From NCBI GenBank assembly GCA_035260545.1, contig DATFUZ010000049.1, forward strand, positions 1-53,279: a DNA stretch of 53,279 nucleotides. Reading direction: 5' to 3'. Positions 17,129 to 25,746 of this stretch are shown piece after piece. The notes beneath the pieces were generated by a model. It was not told the origin of the DNA. It saw nothing but the letters and a program-made list of their open reading frames with translations, and did not search any database. The number at the start of each line of letters is the position of its first letter. Positions within the stretch are counted from its first letter, which is position 1. The DNA is from DATDDB01 sp035260545. GTDB taxonomy: Bacteria; Pseudomonadota; Gammaproteobacteria; Burkholderiales; Gallionellaceae. The position numbers and the translations under genes were made by a program.

Positions 17129-18864
17129 AGTTTTGATTGTACGACTCTGACTGCATCCGACAAGGGGATGGACTGGGCCTCGGCGTCGCGGCGCCCCTTG
17201 TATTCCACCATGCCCTCTTTCAGGCCGCGCTCTCCGATCACGATACGGTGCGGGATCCCGATCAGCTCGAGGTCGGCGAACATCACGCCGGGCCGTTCGT
17301 CGCGATCGTCCAGCAGCACTTCCACCCCCAGCGCGGAAAGCCCGGCATAGAGCTTTTCGGCCGCCTCGCGCACGGCATCGCTCTTCTTGTAGCCGATGGG
17401 AGCGATGGCGACCGCGAATGGCGCCATCCCCTCCGGCAGCATGATGCCGCGTTCGTCGTAGTTCTGCTCGATGGCGGCCGCCACGATGCGCGACACGCCG
17501 ATGCCATAGCAGCCCATCTCCATCACCTGCGCCTGGCCGTTCTCGTCCAGGTAGGTGGCGGAGAGCGCCTCCGAATACTTGGTGCGCAACTGGAAGATGT
17601 GGCCGACCTCGATGCCGCGGCACAATTCCAGCGTGCCCTTGCCGTCGGGGCTGGGGTCGCCTGCCACCACGTTGCGCAGGTCGTGAATGTCACTTTCCGC
17701 CAATGGAAGCGTGTCACGTCCGAAATTTGCGCCGGTGTAGTGAAAGCCGTCGTCGTTGGCTCCACAGACGAAGTTAGTCATCATGGCGGCTGTGCGGTCA
17801 GCAATTAGCCGCAAATGGCCGGGCGGCGGATTAAGAGGCGCAGACGTTGAATTGACTGGACCCGGCCCGATGTATCCCCCGCGGCACCCCATGTGCTGCT
17901 TGATCTCGTCCTCGGTTGCGAAGCGGAATTCACCCAGCACCTTGCCGGCCTTGATCTCGTTGAGCTGATGGTCGCCGCGCAGCAGCAGCAATACGAACTG
18001 GCCTTCGGCCGTCATCACCGCGATGGCTTTCATCACCTGCTGCGCTGGCACGTTCAGGAACGCGGCAACCTCCTCTATGGTCTTCTGGCCGGGTGTGACC
18101 ACCTTTTCCAGCGCCTGCTCCGGCGCGGCACGGGGCGTGGCGGGGGCGACGGCCTCGGCCAGTTCCACGTTGGCGGCGTAGTCCGAGTCGGGGCAGAAGG
18201 CCAGCGCATCCTCGCCGGAATCGGCCAGCACGTGGAATTCGTGCGAGCCCGAACCCCCGATGGCGCCGGTATCGGCGGCCACGGCGCGGAATTGCAGCCC
18301 CAGGCGGGTAAAGATGCTGCTGTAGGTCTTGTACATCACCTCATACGTCCGCTCCAGGCTTTCAAAGCTGGCGTGGAAGGAATAGGCATCCTTCATCACG
18401 AATTCGCGGGCGCGCATCACACCGAAGCGGGGACGCACCTCGTCCCGGAACTTGGTCTGTATCTGGTAGAAGTTGATTGGCAACTGGCGGTAGCTCTTGA
18501 TCTCCCGCCGTGCGATGTCGGTGATTACTTCCTCATGGGTGGGGCCGAAGCAGAATTCGTGGTCGTGCCGGTCCCTGATCTTCAGCATCTGCGGCCCGAA
18601 TACTTCCCAGCGCCCGCTCTCCTGCCACAGTTCGGCGGGCTGCACGGCGGGCATCAGCAGCTCGACTGCGCCACTGCTGTCCATTTCCTTGCGCACCACG
18701 GATTCCACCTTGCGCAGCACGCGCAGCCCTAGCGGCATCCAGGTATAGAGGCCGCTGGCCAGCTTGCGGATGTAGCCTGCCCGTAACATCAGCTTGTGGC
18801 TGGGCAGTTCGGCTTCGGCGGGGGCTTCTTTCTGGGTGGAGAGGAAGAATTGTGAGACGCGCAT
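17119..18864 (-). CDS. proS: Prolyl-tRNA synthetase
   Basis: Class II aminoacyl-tRNA synthetase that charges tRNA-Pro, 581 residues, cytoplasmic. It is the bacterial type with a YbaK-like editing domain inserted (about residues 240-390) between motif 2 and motif 3. The opening MRVSQFFLSTQKEAP and LASGLYTWMPLGLRVLRK are typical; motif 2 is visible in NFYQIQTKFRDEVRPRFG. The C-terminal anticodon-binding domain includes the DDRDERPGVMFADLELIG segment. It is divergent from rppH across a 139-base spacer and overlaps the lytic transglycosylase gene downstream. Confidence 0.97.
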   Translation of the reverse strand: MRVSQFFLSTQKEAPAEAELPSHKLMLRAGYIRKLASGLYTWMPLGLRVLRKVESVVRKEMDSSGAVELLMPAVQPAELWQESGRWEVFGPQMLKIRDRHDHEFCFGPTHEEVITDIARREIKSYRQLPINFYQIQTKFRDEVRPRFGVMRAREFVMKDAYSFHASFESLERTYEVMYKTYSSIFTRLGLQFRAVAADTGAIGGSGSHEFHVLADSGEDALAFCPDSDYAANVELAEAVAPATPRAAPEQALEKVVTPGQKTIEEVAAFLNVPAQQVMKAIAVMTAEGQFVLLLLRGDHQLNEIKAGKVLGEFRFATEDEIKQHMGCRGGYIGPGPVNSTSAPLNPPPGHLRLIADRTAAMMTNFVCGANDDGFHYTGANFGRDTLPLAESDIHDLRNVVAGDPSPDGKGTLELCRGIEVGHIFQLRTKYSEALSATYLDENGQAQVMEMGCYGIGVSRIVAAAIEQNYDERGIMLPEGMAPFAVAIAPIGYKKSDAVREAAEKLYAGLSALGVEVLLDDRDERPGVMFADLELIGIPHRIVIGERGLKEGMVEYKGRRDAEAQSIPLSDAVRVVQSKLCA

Positions 18865-19003
18865 GGCTGATTGGTACCCGTTTGCTGGCTAAAAGTGTAA
18901 TTTTACAGTCTGGATGCCGCAAAGGCTATCCGCGGGTGCCTTTTCAGCGCGCCCGAAATATGGAACAATTCACTCATTAGTAACGCAATTAGCAGGGGCG
19001 ACC

Positions 19004-19516
19004 ATGATAGACCGAGAAGGTTATCGCCCGAATGTAGGCATTATCCTGACCAATGCCAAGAACCAGGTATTCTGGGGCAAGCGTGTCAGACAGGACGCAT
19101 GGCAGTTTCCGCAGGGTGGCATCCAGCACGGCGAGACGCCGGAGCAGGCAATGTTCCGCGAGTTGAACGAGGAAGTCGGCTTGCGGCCGCAGCACGTGCG
19201 AATTTTGGGTCGCACGCGGGACTGGATGCGCTACGATGTGCCACAGCATTGGGTGAAGCGCGAGATGCGCAGCAACTACCGGGGACAGAAGCAGATATGG
19301 TATTTGCTCAGGCTTACCGGACGGGATTGCGATGTGTGCCTGCGGGCCTCTGAGCATCCTGAATTCGACGCCTGGCGCTGGAACAACTACTGGGTGGAGA
19401 TGGATGGCGTGATCGAGTTCAAGCGCCAGGTTTATTGTCTGGCATTGAACGAGCTGGCGCGCTTTCTGCCGCAGGTGAAGCATGCTCCGCGGGACGATGC
19501 ATATAACAAAATCTGA
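19004..19516 (+). CDS. rppH: RNA pyrophosphohydrolase RppH
   Basis: Nudix hydrolase of 170 residues that removes pyrophosphate from 5' triphosphorylated RNA and so starts mRNA decay. The Nudix box runs from Gly38 to Leu60 with the REL-EE-GL pattern intact. It opens with MIDREGYRPNVGIIL and has the RppH-type WQFPQGGIQ and KQIWYLL segments. The ATG at 19004 gives the standard N-terminus; an earlier in-frame start lacks similarity. It is divergent from proS, as in many betaproteobacteria, and is followed by a PEGA lipoprotein gene 23 bases on. Confidence 0.95.
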   Translation: MIDREGYRPNVGIILTNAKNQVFWGKRVRQDAWQFPQGGIQHGETPEQAMFRELNEEVGLRPQHVRILGRTRDWMRYDVPQHWVKREMRSNYRGQKQIWYLLRLTGRDCDVCLRASEHPEFDAWRWNNYWVEMDGVIEFKRQVYCLALNELARFLPQVKHAPRDDAYNKI

Positions 19517-19539
19517 GTGACGGGTGGGGGGCTGAAAGC

Positions 19540-20490
19540 ATGATCCGGTATGTGGGGCGAGTTTGTGCCGCGGCGGTCTTCGCCGTGGCGGTGACGGGCT
19601 GTGCGGCTACGGCTGCCGTGTCGGGCGGCAATGGCTCGATCAAGATCAATGATGCGCCGCTGCCGGCGATGAATGCGCCCAGGAACGCGGCCGTGGTGCG
19701 CATCCTGCCCTATGTGGATGCGCGCCACATGAGCGATCCGCGCAAGATCGGGGTAGGCGGCCATAACATCTACGGCATGGACGCACCGACGGGCAACGAT
19801 ATTCTGCTCAACCAGGATGTAGCGACCATGGTCACTTCCGTGATGAGGCGCCGCATGATGGATGCAGGCTACCGGGTGGTCAACGACAACAGCGCCGGCT
19901 TCGAGATGAGCGGCACGGTCAGGGAACTGACCTATGACATCAAGGACCGGGATCGGGTCTCCATTGTCATCGAGACGACGCTCAAGGACGCCGCGACCGG
20001 CAAGGTATTGTGGTCCGCCGCGGTCACTGAGAAGAAGGACCGCTTCGCCGGCATGGGCGGGGACGACATCGCCGATGTTGCCGCTTTCCTGCGCGAGGAA
20101 CTGGGCGTGGTGACGCAGAAGACCGCCAATGCAATCACCGCGGTTCTGGCGGCGCAACATCCGGCCATGTTCAATGTGGTCGCCGGCAGCAAGCCCGTTC
20201 CCGGCGTTACCGTGCTGAGTGCGCCTGCAGCACCTGCCGTGCCCGCCGTCTCCGCCGCGTCCGCCGCAACCCAGCCCAGTACCAAGGGCGTGCTGAGAAT
20301 TACCACCCGGCCTGCGCGCGCCGAGATCTATATCGGGGGCGTTTATTACGGCCTTTCCCCTCTGCGGCTGGAACTGGCCCCGGGCATTCTGGAGGTGAAG
20401 GCCGAGCTTCGCCATCACCGGACGGTGACGGAAAAGGTTTCGGTGCGCACCGGCGAAACGACGGAGCTGGAACTCAGGCTCAAAAAATAG
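19540..20490 (+). CDS. PEGA-domain lipoprotein
   Basis: Predicted lipoprotein of 316 residues. The signal sequence ends in VTGC with Cys21 as the lipidated residue. Residues about 50-210 form an alpha/beta domain (VVRILPYVDAR, VMRRRMMDAGYRV, GTVRELTYDI) that resembles YajG-like or transporter-auxiliary lipoproteins. An Ala/Pro-rich linker follows (about 225-245), then a PEGA domain to the end (RITTRPARAEIYIGG, LAPGILEV). PEGA domains are common in surface and envelope proteins and often contact carbohydrate. No specific function is assigned. It may be cotranscribed with rppH and ends at a long palindromic terminator. Confidence 0.82.
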   Translation: MIRYVGRVCAAAVFAVAVTGCAATAAVSGGNGSIKINDAPLPAMNAPRNAAVVRILPYVDARHMSDPRKIGVGGHNIYGMDAPTGNDILLNQDVATMVTSVMRRRMMDAGYRVVNDNSAGFEMSGTVRELTYDIKDRDRVSIVIETTLKDAATGKVLWSAAVTEKKDRFAGMGGDDIADVAAFLREELGVVTQKTANAITAVLAAQHPAMFNVVAGSKPVPGVTVLSAPAAPAVPAVSAASAATQPSTKGVLRITTRPARAEIYIGGVYYGLSPLRLELAPGILEVKAELRHHRTVTEKVSVRTGETTELELRLKK

Positions 20491-20494
20491 CCTG

Positions 20495-20550
20495 CGCCCA
20501 GCCGAAAAAACAATGCCCGCAATTGCGGGCATTGTTTTTTCGGCTGGGCG
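20495..20550. terminator. 56-base perfect palindromic bidirectional terminator
   Basis: Uninterrupted 28-base inverted repeat. The two arms meet at AATT, the stem core is CCCGC/GCGGG flanked by A6 and T6 tracts, and the outer stem is GCCCAGCC/GGCTGGGC. It lies four bases after the PEGA gene stop and 26 bases from the dut stop, so it can terminate both converging genes. Confidence 0.85.
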
Positions 20551-20576
20551 GTGGTATCCGCCGCGAGCGGCCAGGA

Positions 20577-21029
20577 TCAGTGCTTGCCCGTGCTGCCGAA
20601 GCCGCCGCTGCCCCGCTCGCTCTCGACGAATTCCTCGACGATGTTGAGTTGCATCTGCATCACCGGCACGATTACCAGCTGCGCCATGCGTTCCATCGGC
20701 ATCAGGGTGAAGGGGGCTTGGCCCCGGTTCCAGATGGAAACGAAGATCTGCCCCTGATAGTCGGAATCGATCAGCCCGACCAGGTTGCCGAGCACGATGC
20801 CGTGCTTGTGGCCCAGGCCGGAACGGGGCAGGATCATCGCTGCGCAATGCGGATCGTTGAGATGGATGGCAATCCCGCTCGGAATCAGTTCGGTTTCGCC
20901 GGGCCGGATAACCATGTCGTGATCGATGCAGGCGCGCAGGTCAATGCCAGCCGATCCCGGCGTTGCGTACGCGGGCGGATGCTTGTGCAGGCGTTCGTCC
21001 AGGATCTTCACGTCCACGGTCTTCTTCAT
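20577..21029 (-). CDS. dut: dUTP diphosphatase
   Basis: Trimeric dUTPase of 150 residues converting dUTP to dUMP and pyrophosphate; it keeps uracil out of DNA and feeds thymidylate synthesis. The five motifs are present: GSAGIDLRA (1), PRSGLGHKHG (2), GLIDSDYQGQI with the catalytic Asp (3), NRGQAPFTLMPMERMAQL (4) and the glycine-rich C-terminal RGSGGFGSTG (5). Length is normal. Its ATG overlaps the coaBC stop by four bases, the usual coaBC-dut pairing. Confidence 0.97.
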   Translation of the reverse strand: MKKTVDVKILDERLHKHPPAYATPGSAGIDLRACIDHDMVIRPGETELIPSGIAIHLNDPHCAAMILPRSGLGHKHGIVLGNLVGLIDSDYQGQIFVSIWNRGQAPFTLMPMERMAQLVIVPVMQMQLNIVEEFVESERGSGGFGSTGKH

Positions 21030-22264
21030 CGTTTTGCTCCTCGGTAGAGTGCCAAGACATGTTGCATCAATTGCCGCGCCAGGGTCAGTTTATCGGCATG
21101 GGGCAGAATGTGCTCACCCGCATCGTCAAACAGGATCAGCTCGTTATCATCGCTGCCGATCGCATGCTGCGCCAGATTGGCGGCAAGCAGGGGAATTTTC
21201 TTGGCGCGCCGTTTTGCCGTCGCGTTGTCGCGCAGGTTCTCGCTCTCCGCCGCAAAGCCGACGCAGAACGGCGGCTTGGGCAGACCGGCGACCCAGGCCA
21301 GAATGTCCGGGTTGGGAACCAGTTCCAGCGTCAGCGCGCCGCTTCCCTTCTTGACCTTTTGTGCGCTGGGCGCGGCTACCCGATAGTCGGCCACGGCGGC
21401 CACACCGATGAAAATGTCGGTATCCTCCGCGCGCTGCTGCACTGCAGCCAGCATCTCCTCCGCGCTCGTCACGTCCACCACCTCGGCGCCCGGCGGCTGG
21501 TCCACCGCGGTTGGGCCGGAAACCAGCGTCACCCTGGCGCCCAGTTCCAGCGCGGCCTGCGCCACGGCGTAGCCCATCTTGCCGGAACTGCGGTTGGTGA
21601 TGCCGCGCACCGTGTCTATCGCCTCGTAGGTCGGCCCGGCGGTAACCAGCACCTTGATCCCATCCATGCGTACGGCAGGATCGTTAGCCGGTTGCGGCGC
21701 CGCGTTCAGCAGGTCAACGATGTCGCGCGCCAGCGCGTCCGCCTCCAGCATGCGGCCCATGCCCTCTTCGCCGCAGGCCTGCGCGCCGCTTTCGGGCCCG
21801 AGAAGGATAATGCCGTCCTGTTTCAGTTGTGCGACATTGCGCTGGGTCGCCGGGTTCGCCCACATCTGCCGGTTCATGGCAGGGGCGACCAGCAAGGGGC
21901 AATCGCGCGCCAGGCACAGCGTGGACAGCAGGTCGTTGGCATGGCCGTGCGCCAGCTTGGCCATGAAATCGGCGCTGGCCGGCGCGATCACGATGGCGTC
22001 CGCCGCGCGCCCGGCGCTGATGTGCGCCATGCCGTCGTTGCGCGCTCCCGGCTCCGCGGGTTCGTCCCATTGATTGAGCAGCACCGGCCGGCCGGTGAGC
22101 GCCTGTAGCGTCGCGGGGGCGATGAAACGGCAGGCTGCCTCGGTCATTGCGGCGTGCACCTCAAAGCCCCGCTTCATCAGCAGCCGCGCCAGTTCCGCGG
22201 CCTTGTAGGCGGCGATGCCCCCGGTAATGCCGAGCAAGATGCGCTTTTTGCGTTCCTGTTCCAT
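21026..22264 (-). CDS. coaBC: Bifunctional phosphopantothenoylcysteine decarboxylase / synthetase
   Basis: Coenzyme A synthesis enzyme of 412 residues. The N-terminal CoaC flavoprotein domain (about 1-185) has GITGGIAAYKAAEL and the PAMNRQMW substrate clamp, and it decarboxylates 4'-phosphopantothenoylcysteine. The C-terminal CoaB domain (about 190-405) has VTAGPTYEAID and NRSSGKMGYA and makes that substrate from phosphopantothenate, cysteine and CTP. The ATG at 22264 fits the family N-terminus; an ATG 12 bases upstream is possible. The pantothenate supply genes panB, panC and panD are in the same window but 16 kb away. Confidence 0.96.
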   Translation of the reverse strand: MEQERKKRILLGITGGIAAYKAAELARLLMKRGFEVHAAMTEAACRFIAPATLQALTGRPVLLNQWDEPAEPGARNDGMAHISAGRAADAIVIAPASADFMAKLAHGHANDLLSTLCLARDCPLLVAPAMNRQMWANPATQRNVAQLKQDGIILLGPESGAQACGEEGMGRMLEADALARDIVDLLNAAPQPANDPAVRMDGIKVLVTAGPTYEAIDTVRGITNRSSGKMGYAVAQAALELGARVTLVSGPTAVDQPPGAEVVDVTSAEEMLAAVQQRAEDTDIFIGVAAVADYRVAAPSAQKVKKGSGALTLELVPNPDILAWVAGLPKPPFCVGFAAESENLRDNATAKRRAKKIPLLAANLAQHAIGSDDNELILFDDAGEHILPHADKLTLARQLMQHVLALYRGAKR

Positions 22265-22382
22265 AATGTGGCGCATATTATCAAGAAACAGCCGGGCGAA
22301 GTAGGTGGCCTTGCCGCCGCGGCGCGCGCCATGCGTCTCGCGGGTGTCGCCCGTGCCTGTCTTACAGACGGAGATATGGCAG

Positions 22383-23204
22383 TTGGAATGCTTCTACATC
22401 AACCTCGATTCCGCAATGCAGCGGCGGAAAAATCTCGAAAGCAACTTCAATGCGGTACGGCAGCCGCACTGGAATCTGACGCGATACCCCGCGAAGGATG
22501 TCGCGTTTGTGGAGGCGCAGAAAATTCCCGGAAGGCTGCGGCCGTCTGAAAAGGCCTGCTTCGCCAGCCATCGCGACCTCATCCTGCAAAGCATGCGGGT
22601 CGAAGGGCATGTGATGATCCTGGAGGACGATGCCTGTTTCGGCCGTCTGACGTGCGAGGCCGTCGACCGCCATATTGTGGCCAATGGGCAGCTCACGGGA
22701 TGGGACATCATATACACAGATGTAGGCATTCCCAACATCGGCGACATGGTGGAGATGGTCCGCATGCGCCAGCAGCTCGACCCCGCCACGCTGAACTTCT
22801 TCGATCTGCGGGCCGTCGCCTATGCGGCGGCGACCGCATACATCGTGCATAAGGATTCGAAAAGGAAGCTGTACGACCTGCTGAGCCAGGCAGCCACCCT
22901 GGACGTCCCTTATGACCTGTACCTGAGGAAACTGGTCGTCGAATCACGGATCACCGCGCTCGCGGCGTTTCCCTTTGTTACCACGCTGTCGGACGATGCC
23001 GACATCTCCCAGATTCAGTTGGGCGCACACGGGGTGACGGAAACCGCGCTCGGCCTGTTCCGCAAAATGATCTGGCGCGAGCGCGACCTTTCCGCGCAGC
23101 GTGCGCTGCTGGCGCAACTGGACCGCGCTTTCTGCGACGAGGAGAGCCGCGCGTTCGGCACGCTGTGGGCGGTGATGGCGAACCGGGGCTTCCAGATCAA
23201 ATAG
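22383..23204 (+). CDS. Glycosyltransferase family 25 protein
   Basis: Probable cytoplasmic sugar transferase of 273 residues related to LPS-modifying GT25 enzymes. The N-terminal pattern is ECFYINLDSAMQRRKN, then RPSEKACFASHRDLI, and VMILEDDACF carries the acidic metal- and sugar-nucleotide-binding residues. The start is uncertain. A TTG at 22383 gives the usual GT25 N-terminus and has CGGAG about nine bases before it; an ATG at 22305 would add 26 atypical residues. It stands alone between coaBC (divergent) and radC, without other LPS genes, which leaves the acceptor unknown. Its target is probably lipooligosaccharide or a surface protein glycan. Confidence 0.82.
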   Translation: MECFYINLDSAMQRRKNLESNFNAVRQPHWNLTRYPAKDVAFVEAQKIPGRLRPSEKACFASHRDLILQSMRVEGHVMILEDDACFGRLTCEAVDRHIVANGQLTGWDIIYTDVGIPNIGDMVEMVRMRQQLDPATLNFFDLRAVAYAAATAYIVHKDSKRKLYDLLSQAATLDVPYDLYLRKLVVESRITALAAFPFVTTLSDDADISQIQLGAHGVTETALGLFRKMIWRERDLSAQRALLAQLDRAFCDEESRAFGTLWAVMANRGFQIK

Positions 23205-23235
23205 CCGTGGCGCGGCCAGCCACAAAGGGGGAATG

Positions 23236-23910
23236 ATGGCGATTACCGATTGGCCCGAGGGCGAGCGCCCGCGGGAGAAACTCATCCAGCGCGGGCCGGC
23301 CGCGCTATCCGATGCGGAACTGCTGGCGATTTTTCTGCGCACCGGCGTGGTGGGCAAGAGCGCGGTGGATCTGGCGCGGGAGTTGATCAGCCGGTTCGGA
23401 AATCTCACGCAGTTGTTCGTCGCCTCCGAAAAGGATTTCTGCGCCATACACGGCATGGGTCAGGCAAAATTCGTGCAATTGCAGGCTGTGCTGGAGATGG
23501 CGCGGCGTGCGCTGCGCGAGGAAATGCAGGCGGGAAGCGCGCTGACCTCGCCGCGCGCCGTGCGCGATTACCTGCAGCTCTTGCTGCGCGGGCGCATGCA
23601 GGAGGTCTTCATGGCGCTGTTTCTGGATGCGCAACACCGCGTGGTCGCCGCCGAGGAGCTTTTCACCGGCACGCTGACGCAGACCAGCGTCTATCCGCGC
23701 GAGGTGGTGAAGCGCGCGCTGCACCACAATGCCGCCGCGCTGATACTCGCGCACAACCATCCCTCCGGCGTAGCCGAGCCCAGCCATGCTGACCAGGCCT
23801 TGACCGATGCGCTCAAGCAGGCACTGGCCCTGGTGGAAGTCCGGGTGCTCGACCATTTCATCGTAGCCGGCGAGGGCTGCCTGTCGTTCGCGGAACGCGG
23901 CCTGGTGTAG
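23236..23910 (+). CDS. radC: RadC family JAB-domain protein
   Basis: Cytoplasmic protein of 224 residues with an N-terminal helix-hairpin-helix region (AIHGMGQAKFVQLQAV) and a C-terminal JAB/MPN metalloprotease-like domain. The metal motif HNHPSG with downstream Ser and Asp (PSHADQAL) is complete. An old link to DNA repair has not held up, so the role is unresolved. Two adjacent ATGs are possible (23233, 23236); the second has better spacing from AAAGGGGG. Usually radC lies near coaBC and dut, as here. Confidence 0.92.
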   Translation: MAITDWPEGERPREKLIQRGPAALSDAELLAIFLRTGVVGKSAVDLARELISRFGNLTQLFVASEKDFCAIHGMGQAKFVQLQAVLEMARRALREEMQAGSALTSPRAVRDYLQLLLRGRMQEVFMALFLDAQHRVVAAEELFTGTLTQTSVYPREVVKRALHHNAAALILAHNHPSGVAEPSHADQALTDALKQALALVEVRVLDHFIVAGEGCLSFAERGLV

Positions 23911-24171
23911 CGGCACGCACGACATCCCGGCGCGAGGCTGGCGCCGGGATGCGCCCGGAGCCGGGCTTACAGCGCGGAGTGGGAGCTGTCGCAGAATGGC
24001 GGGTTCCTGGAGGTGCGGCAGCCGCACAGCTACTTGGTTTCGACCTGCGTAATGGTTATCTGGCCGGGGCCAATTCGCTGACCGAGTGGGAACCTTCAGG
24101 CGGCCTTTGTTGACAAGCCGGCCCGCCCTCGCGTACAAGCTACGTGTGATCAACGATCTCGGGGAGGCGAG
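23911..24171. other. Non-coding spacer after radC with a hairpin and possible decayed coding DNA
   Basis: No convincing gene lies here. A hairpin with arms CATCCCGGCGC / GCGCCGGGATG occupies 23923-23951; it lacks a T-run but may terminate radC. From about 23965 to 24081 the radC frame stays open after its stop and translates to a protein-like stretch (for example AEWELSQNGGFLEV), and a second frame is open to about 24113. This could be chance in GC-rich DNA or the remains of a lost gene. Confidence 0.4.
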
Positions 24172-25635
24172 ATGCGCGTCGCGATCATTATTTGCCTGCT
24201 GCTGTGTGCCGGATGCAGCCAGACCGGCCTGCTCAGCCGCCAGGACTATCAGACGAGCCAGCAGGCGTTCCTGCATGGCGATGATGAGAACGCGCTGCAA
24301 GCGCTTCCGAGCGGTCGCGAAGACGGCGACTTCATAACCACCATGGAGCGCACCTATCTGTCCCTGATCCAGGGCAAGCCGCAGCTTGCCGCCTTGCAGA
24401 ACCAGGAGCAGTTGCAGGAAAACCAGGAACGCCACGCCCTCGCGCATGACATGGGGATAGTCTTTCAGGTGCGCACACCGGGGGATTATCAGCCCGCGGT
24501 ATATGAACTGGTCTGGATGCACTTGCTGCTGGGCTGGGGGTATGCGGAACAGGGGAAATATGCTCCTGCCGCTAGGGAGGCGCGGCTTGCCGAAGGGCTG
24601 CTCGGTGTTCCAGCCAATCATGGCGGGTATTTCGACGATCCCATATTGCGCTTGTTGCTTGCCGGACTCTGGACGACGTGCGGCCAGTGGCAGGAGGCGC
24701 GGACGGATTTGCAGTCCGCATGGGCTCTGGACCACAGCCTGGGCTGGGCGCGGGATCTGGCGGCGCGCGAGCAGGCGCCGGCCCAGTTATTCGTCGTCCT
24801 GGGCGGCCCCGGCCCGGCCGTGGAGTGGGATCCGGCATGGGGGCTCAATCCCCTGCGCACGGCGCGCAGGGTGAAGTTCATGCTGCGCGGTCGCAAGAGC
24901 GCGCTGTCGATGCAGGGTGCGCACGGCCTGGTGATCAAGGCCCATCTTTCGCCGGACGCAAGTGGCTGGTATGCCGGACGCCTGGCGGGCGACGGCGAGC
25001 TGGACGACTTCTTGCAGGACATGGCCTACGGAGGCCAGGCTGCGGCGGGTAGCATGAAGGTGACGTTGATCGTCGCAGGCGATGCTGTGAAAGATGCGAT
25101 TGTCGGAGCCATTGGCGGGGCGATGCTGGGCTATACCGCGCCCATCTGGGGGCTGCTGGGTGGCGCAAGTCCGGCTGGCTCTGCCGCCACGTCCGGCACC
25201 GGCGCCACCAACACCGCCACGGGCGGCACTGAAGTGTCTCCTCCTTTCGTTTCCACGAATGGTGCGCGCTATGGCGCGGAGGCCGGGGCGGTCATCGGTG
25301 GCGGTATGGGGGCGGTGGAGGGCTATGAGGCAGGCACCACCCAGCTTGGGACTGCCATGGATGCCTCGCATGTCTACCGCTATGTGCGCTACCTGCCGGA
25401 ATATTTGTGGGTGGCGTGGGCCGACCTTGCGCCGCTCACCTATCCCGTGAAATTGCGCACGCCGCTACAGGCGGTTGAAATTCGTGGGCCTACCGTGGTC
25501 AATGGCACGGCGGTGACGCTGGCCCATCTTGCGGATACCTACGAAAGTGAGTGCAAGTACACCAGCGAAAACGGGTCGGTGACCATATTTGCGCCGCCGG
25601 ACGCGTCCGGGACTTGCCCGCCGCAGCCGAACTGA
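24172..25635 (+). CDS. Lipoprotein with TPR-like region and glycine-zipper segments
   Basis: Predicted lipoprotein of 487 residues; the lipobox is LCAGC with Cys15. Residues about 20-190 are helical and resemble TPR repeats (YAEQGKYAPAAREARLAEGLL, WTTCGQWQEARTDLQSA is the next pair member). The middle carries a strand-rich domain. Two glycine-rich segments near residues 305-325 (VGAIGGAMLGY) and 365-385 (GAVIGGGMGAVEGYEAG) look like glycine zippers, separated by a Thr/Gly/Ala-rich low-complexity stretch. The layout resembles the COG3014 group of uncharacterised proteobacterial lipoproteins; that match is tentative. It is monocistronic and ends in a hairpin. An envelope role is inferred from the lipobox alone. 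Confidence 0.78.
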   Translation: MRVAIIICLLLCAGCSQTGLLSRQDYQTSQQAFLHGDDENALQALPSGREDGDFITTMERTYLSLIQGKPQLAALQNQEQLQENQERHALAHDMGIVFQVRTPGDYQPAVYELVWMHLLLGWGYAEQGKYAPAAREARLAEGLLGVPANHGGYFDDPILRLLLAGLWTTCGQWQEARTDLQSAWALDHSLGWARDLAAREQAPAQLFVVLGGPGPAVEWDPAWGLNPLRTARRVKFMLRGRKSALSMQGAHGLVIKAHLSPDASGWYAGRLAGDGELDDFLQDMAYGGQAAAGSMKVTLIVAGDAVKDAIVGAIGGAMLGYTAPIWGLLGGASPAGSAATSGTGATNTATGGTEVSPPFVSTNGARYGAEAGAVIGGGMGAVEGYEAGTTQLGTAMDASHVYRYVRYLPEYLWVAWADLAPLTYPVKLRTPLQAVEIRGPTVVNGTAVTLAHLADTYESECKYTSENGSVTIFAPPDASGTCPPQPN

Positions 25636-25658
25636 GCGCCGGGGGCAAGTCCCGGCGC
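25636..25658 (+). terminator. Hairpin directly after the lipoprotein gene
   Basis: Eight-base arms GCGCCGGG / CCCGGCGC with a seven-base loop begin on the base after the stop codon. Only two T residues follow, so it is a weak intrinsic terminator at best. Confidence 0.5.
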
Positions 25659-25682
25659 TTCCGGGGCCGGATTTTGGGGTAG

Positions 25683-25711
25683 TTGAACGGCTTGCGGGTT
25701 TAGGGTAGAAT
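25683..25711 (+). promoter_or_regulatory. Sigma-70 promoter of rpmB-rpmG
   Basis: TTGAAC at 25683-25688 and TAGAAT at 25706-25711 are separated by 17 bases, a near-consensus housekeeping promoter. Transcription should begin near 25718, giving a leader of about 30 bases with GGAGTGA before the rpmB ATG. Confidence 0.75.
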
Positions 25712-25746
25712 CTCGCCTCTTTTGAATACAGGTTGGAGTGAGTGCC

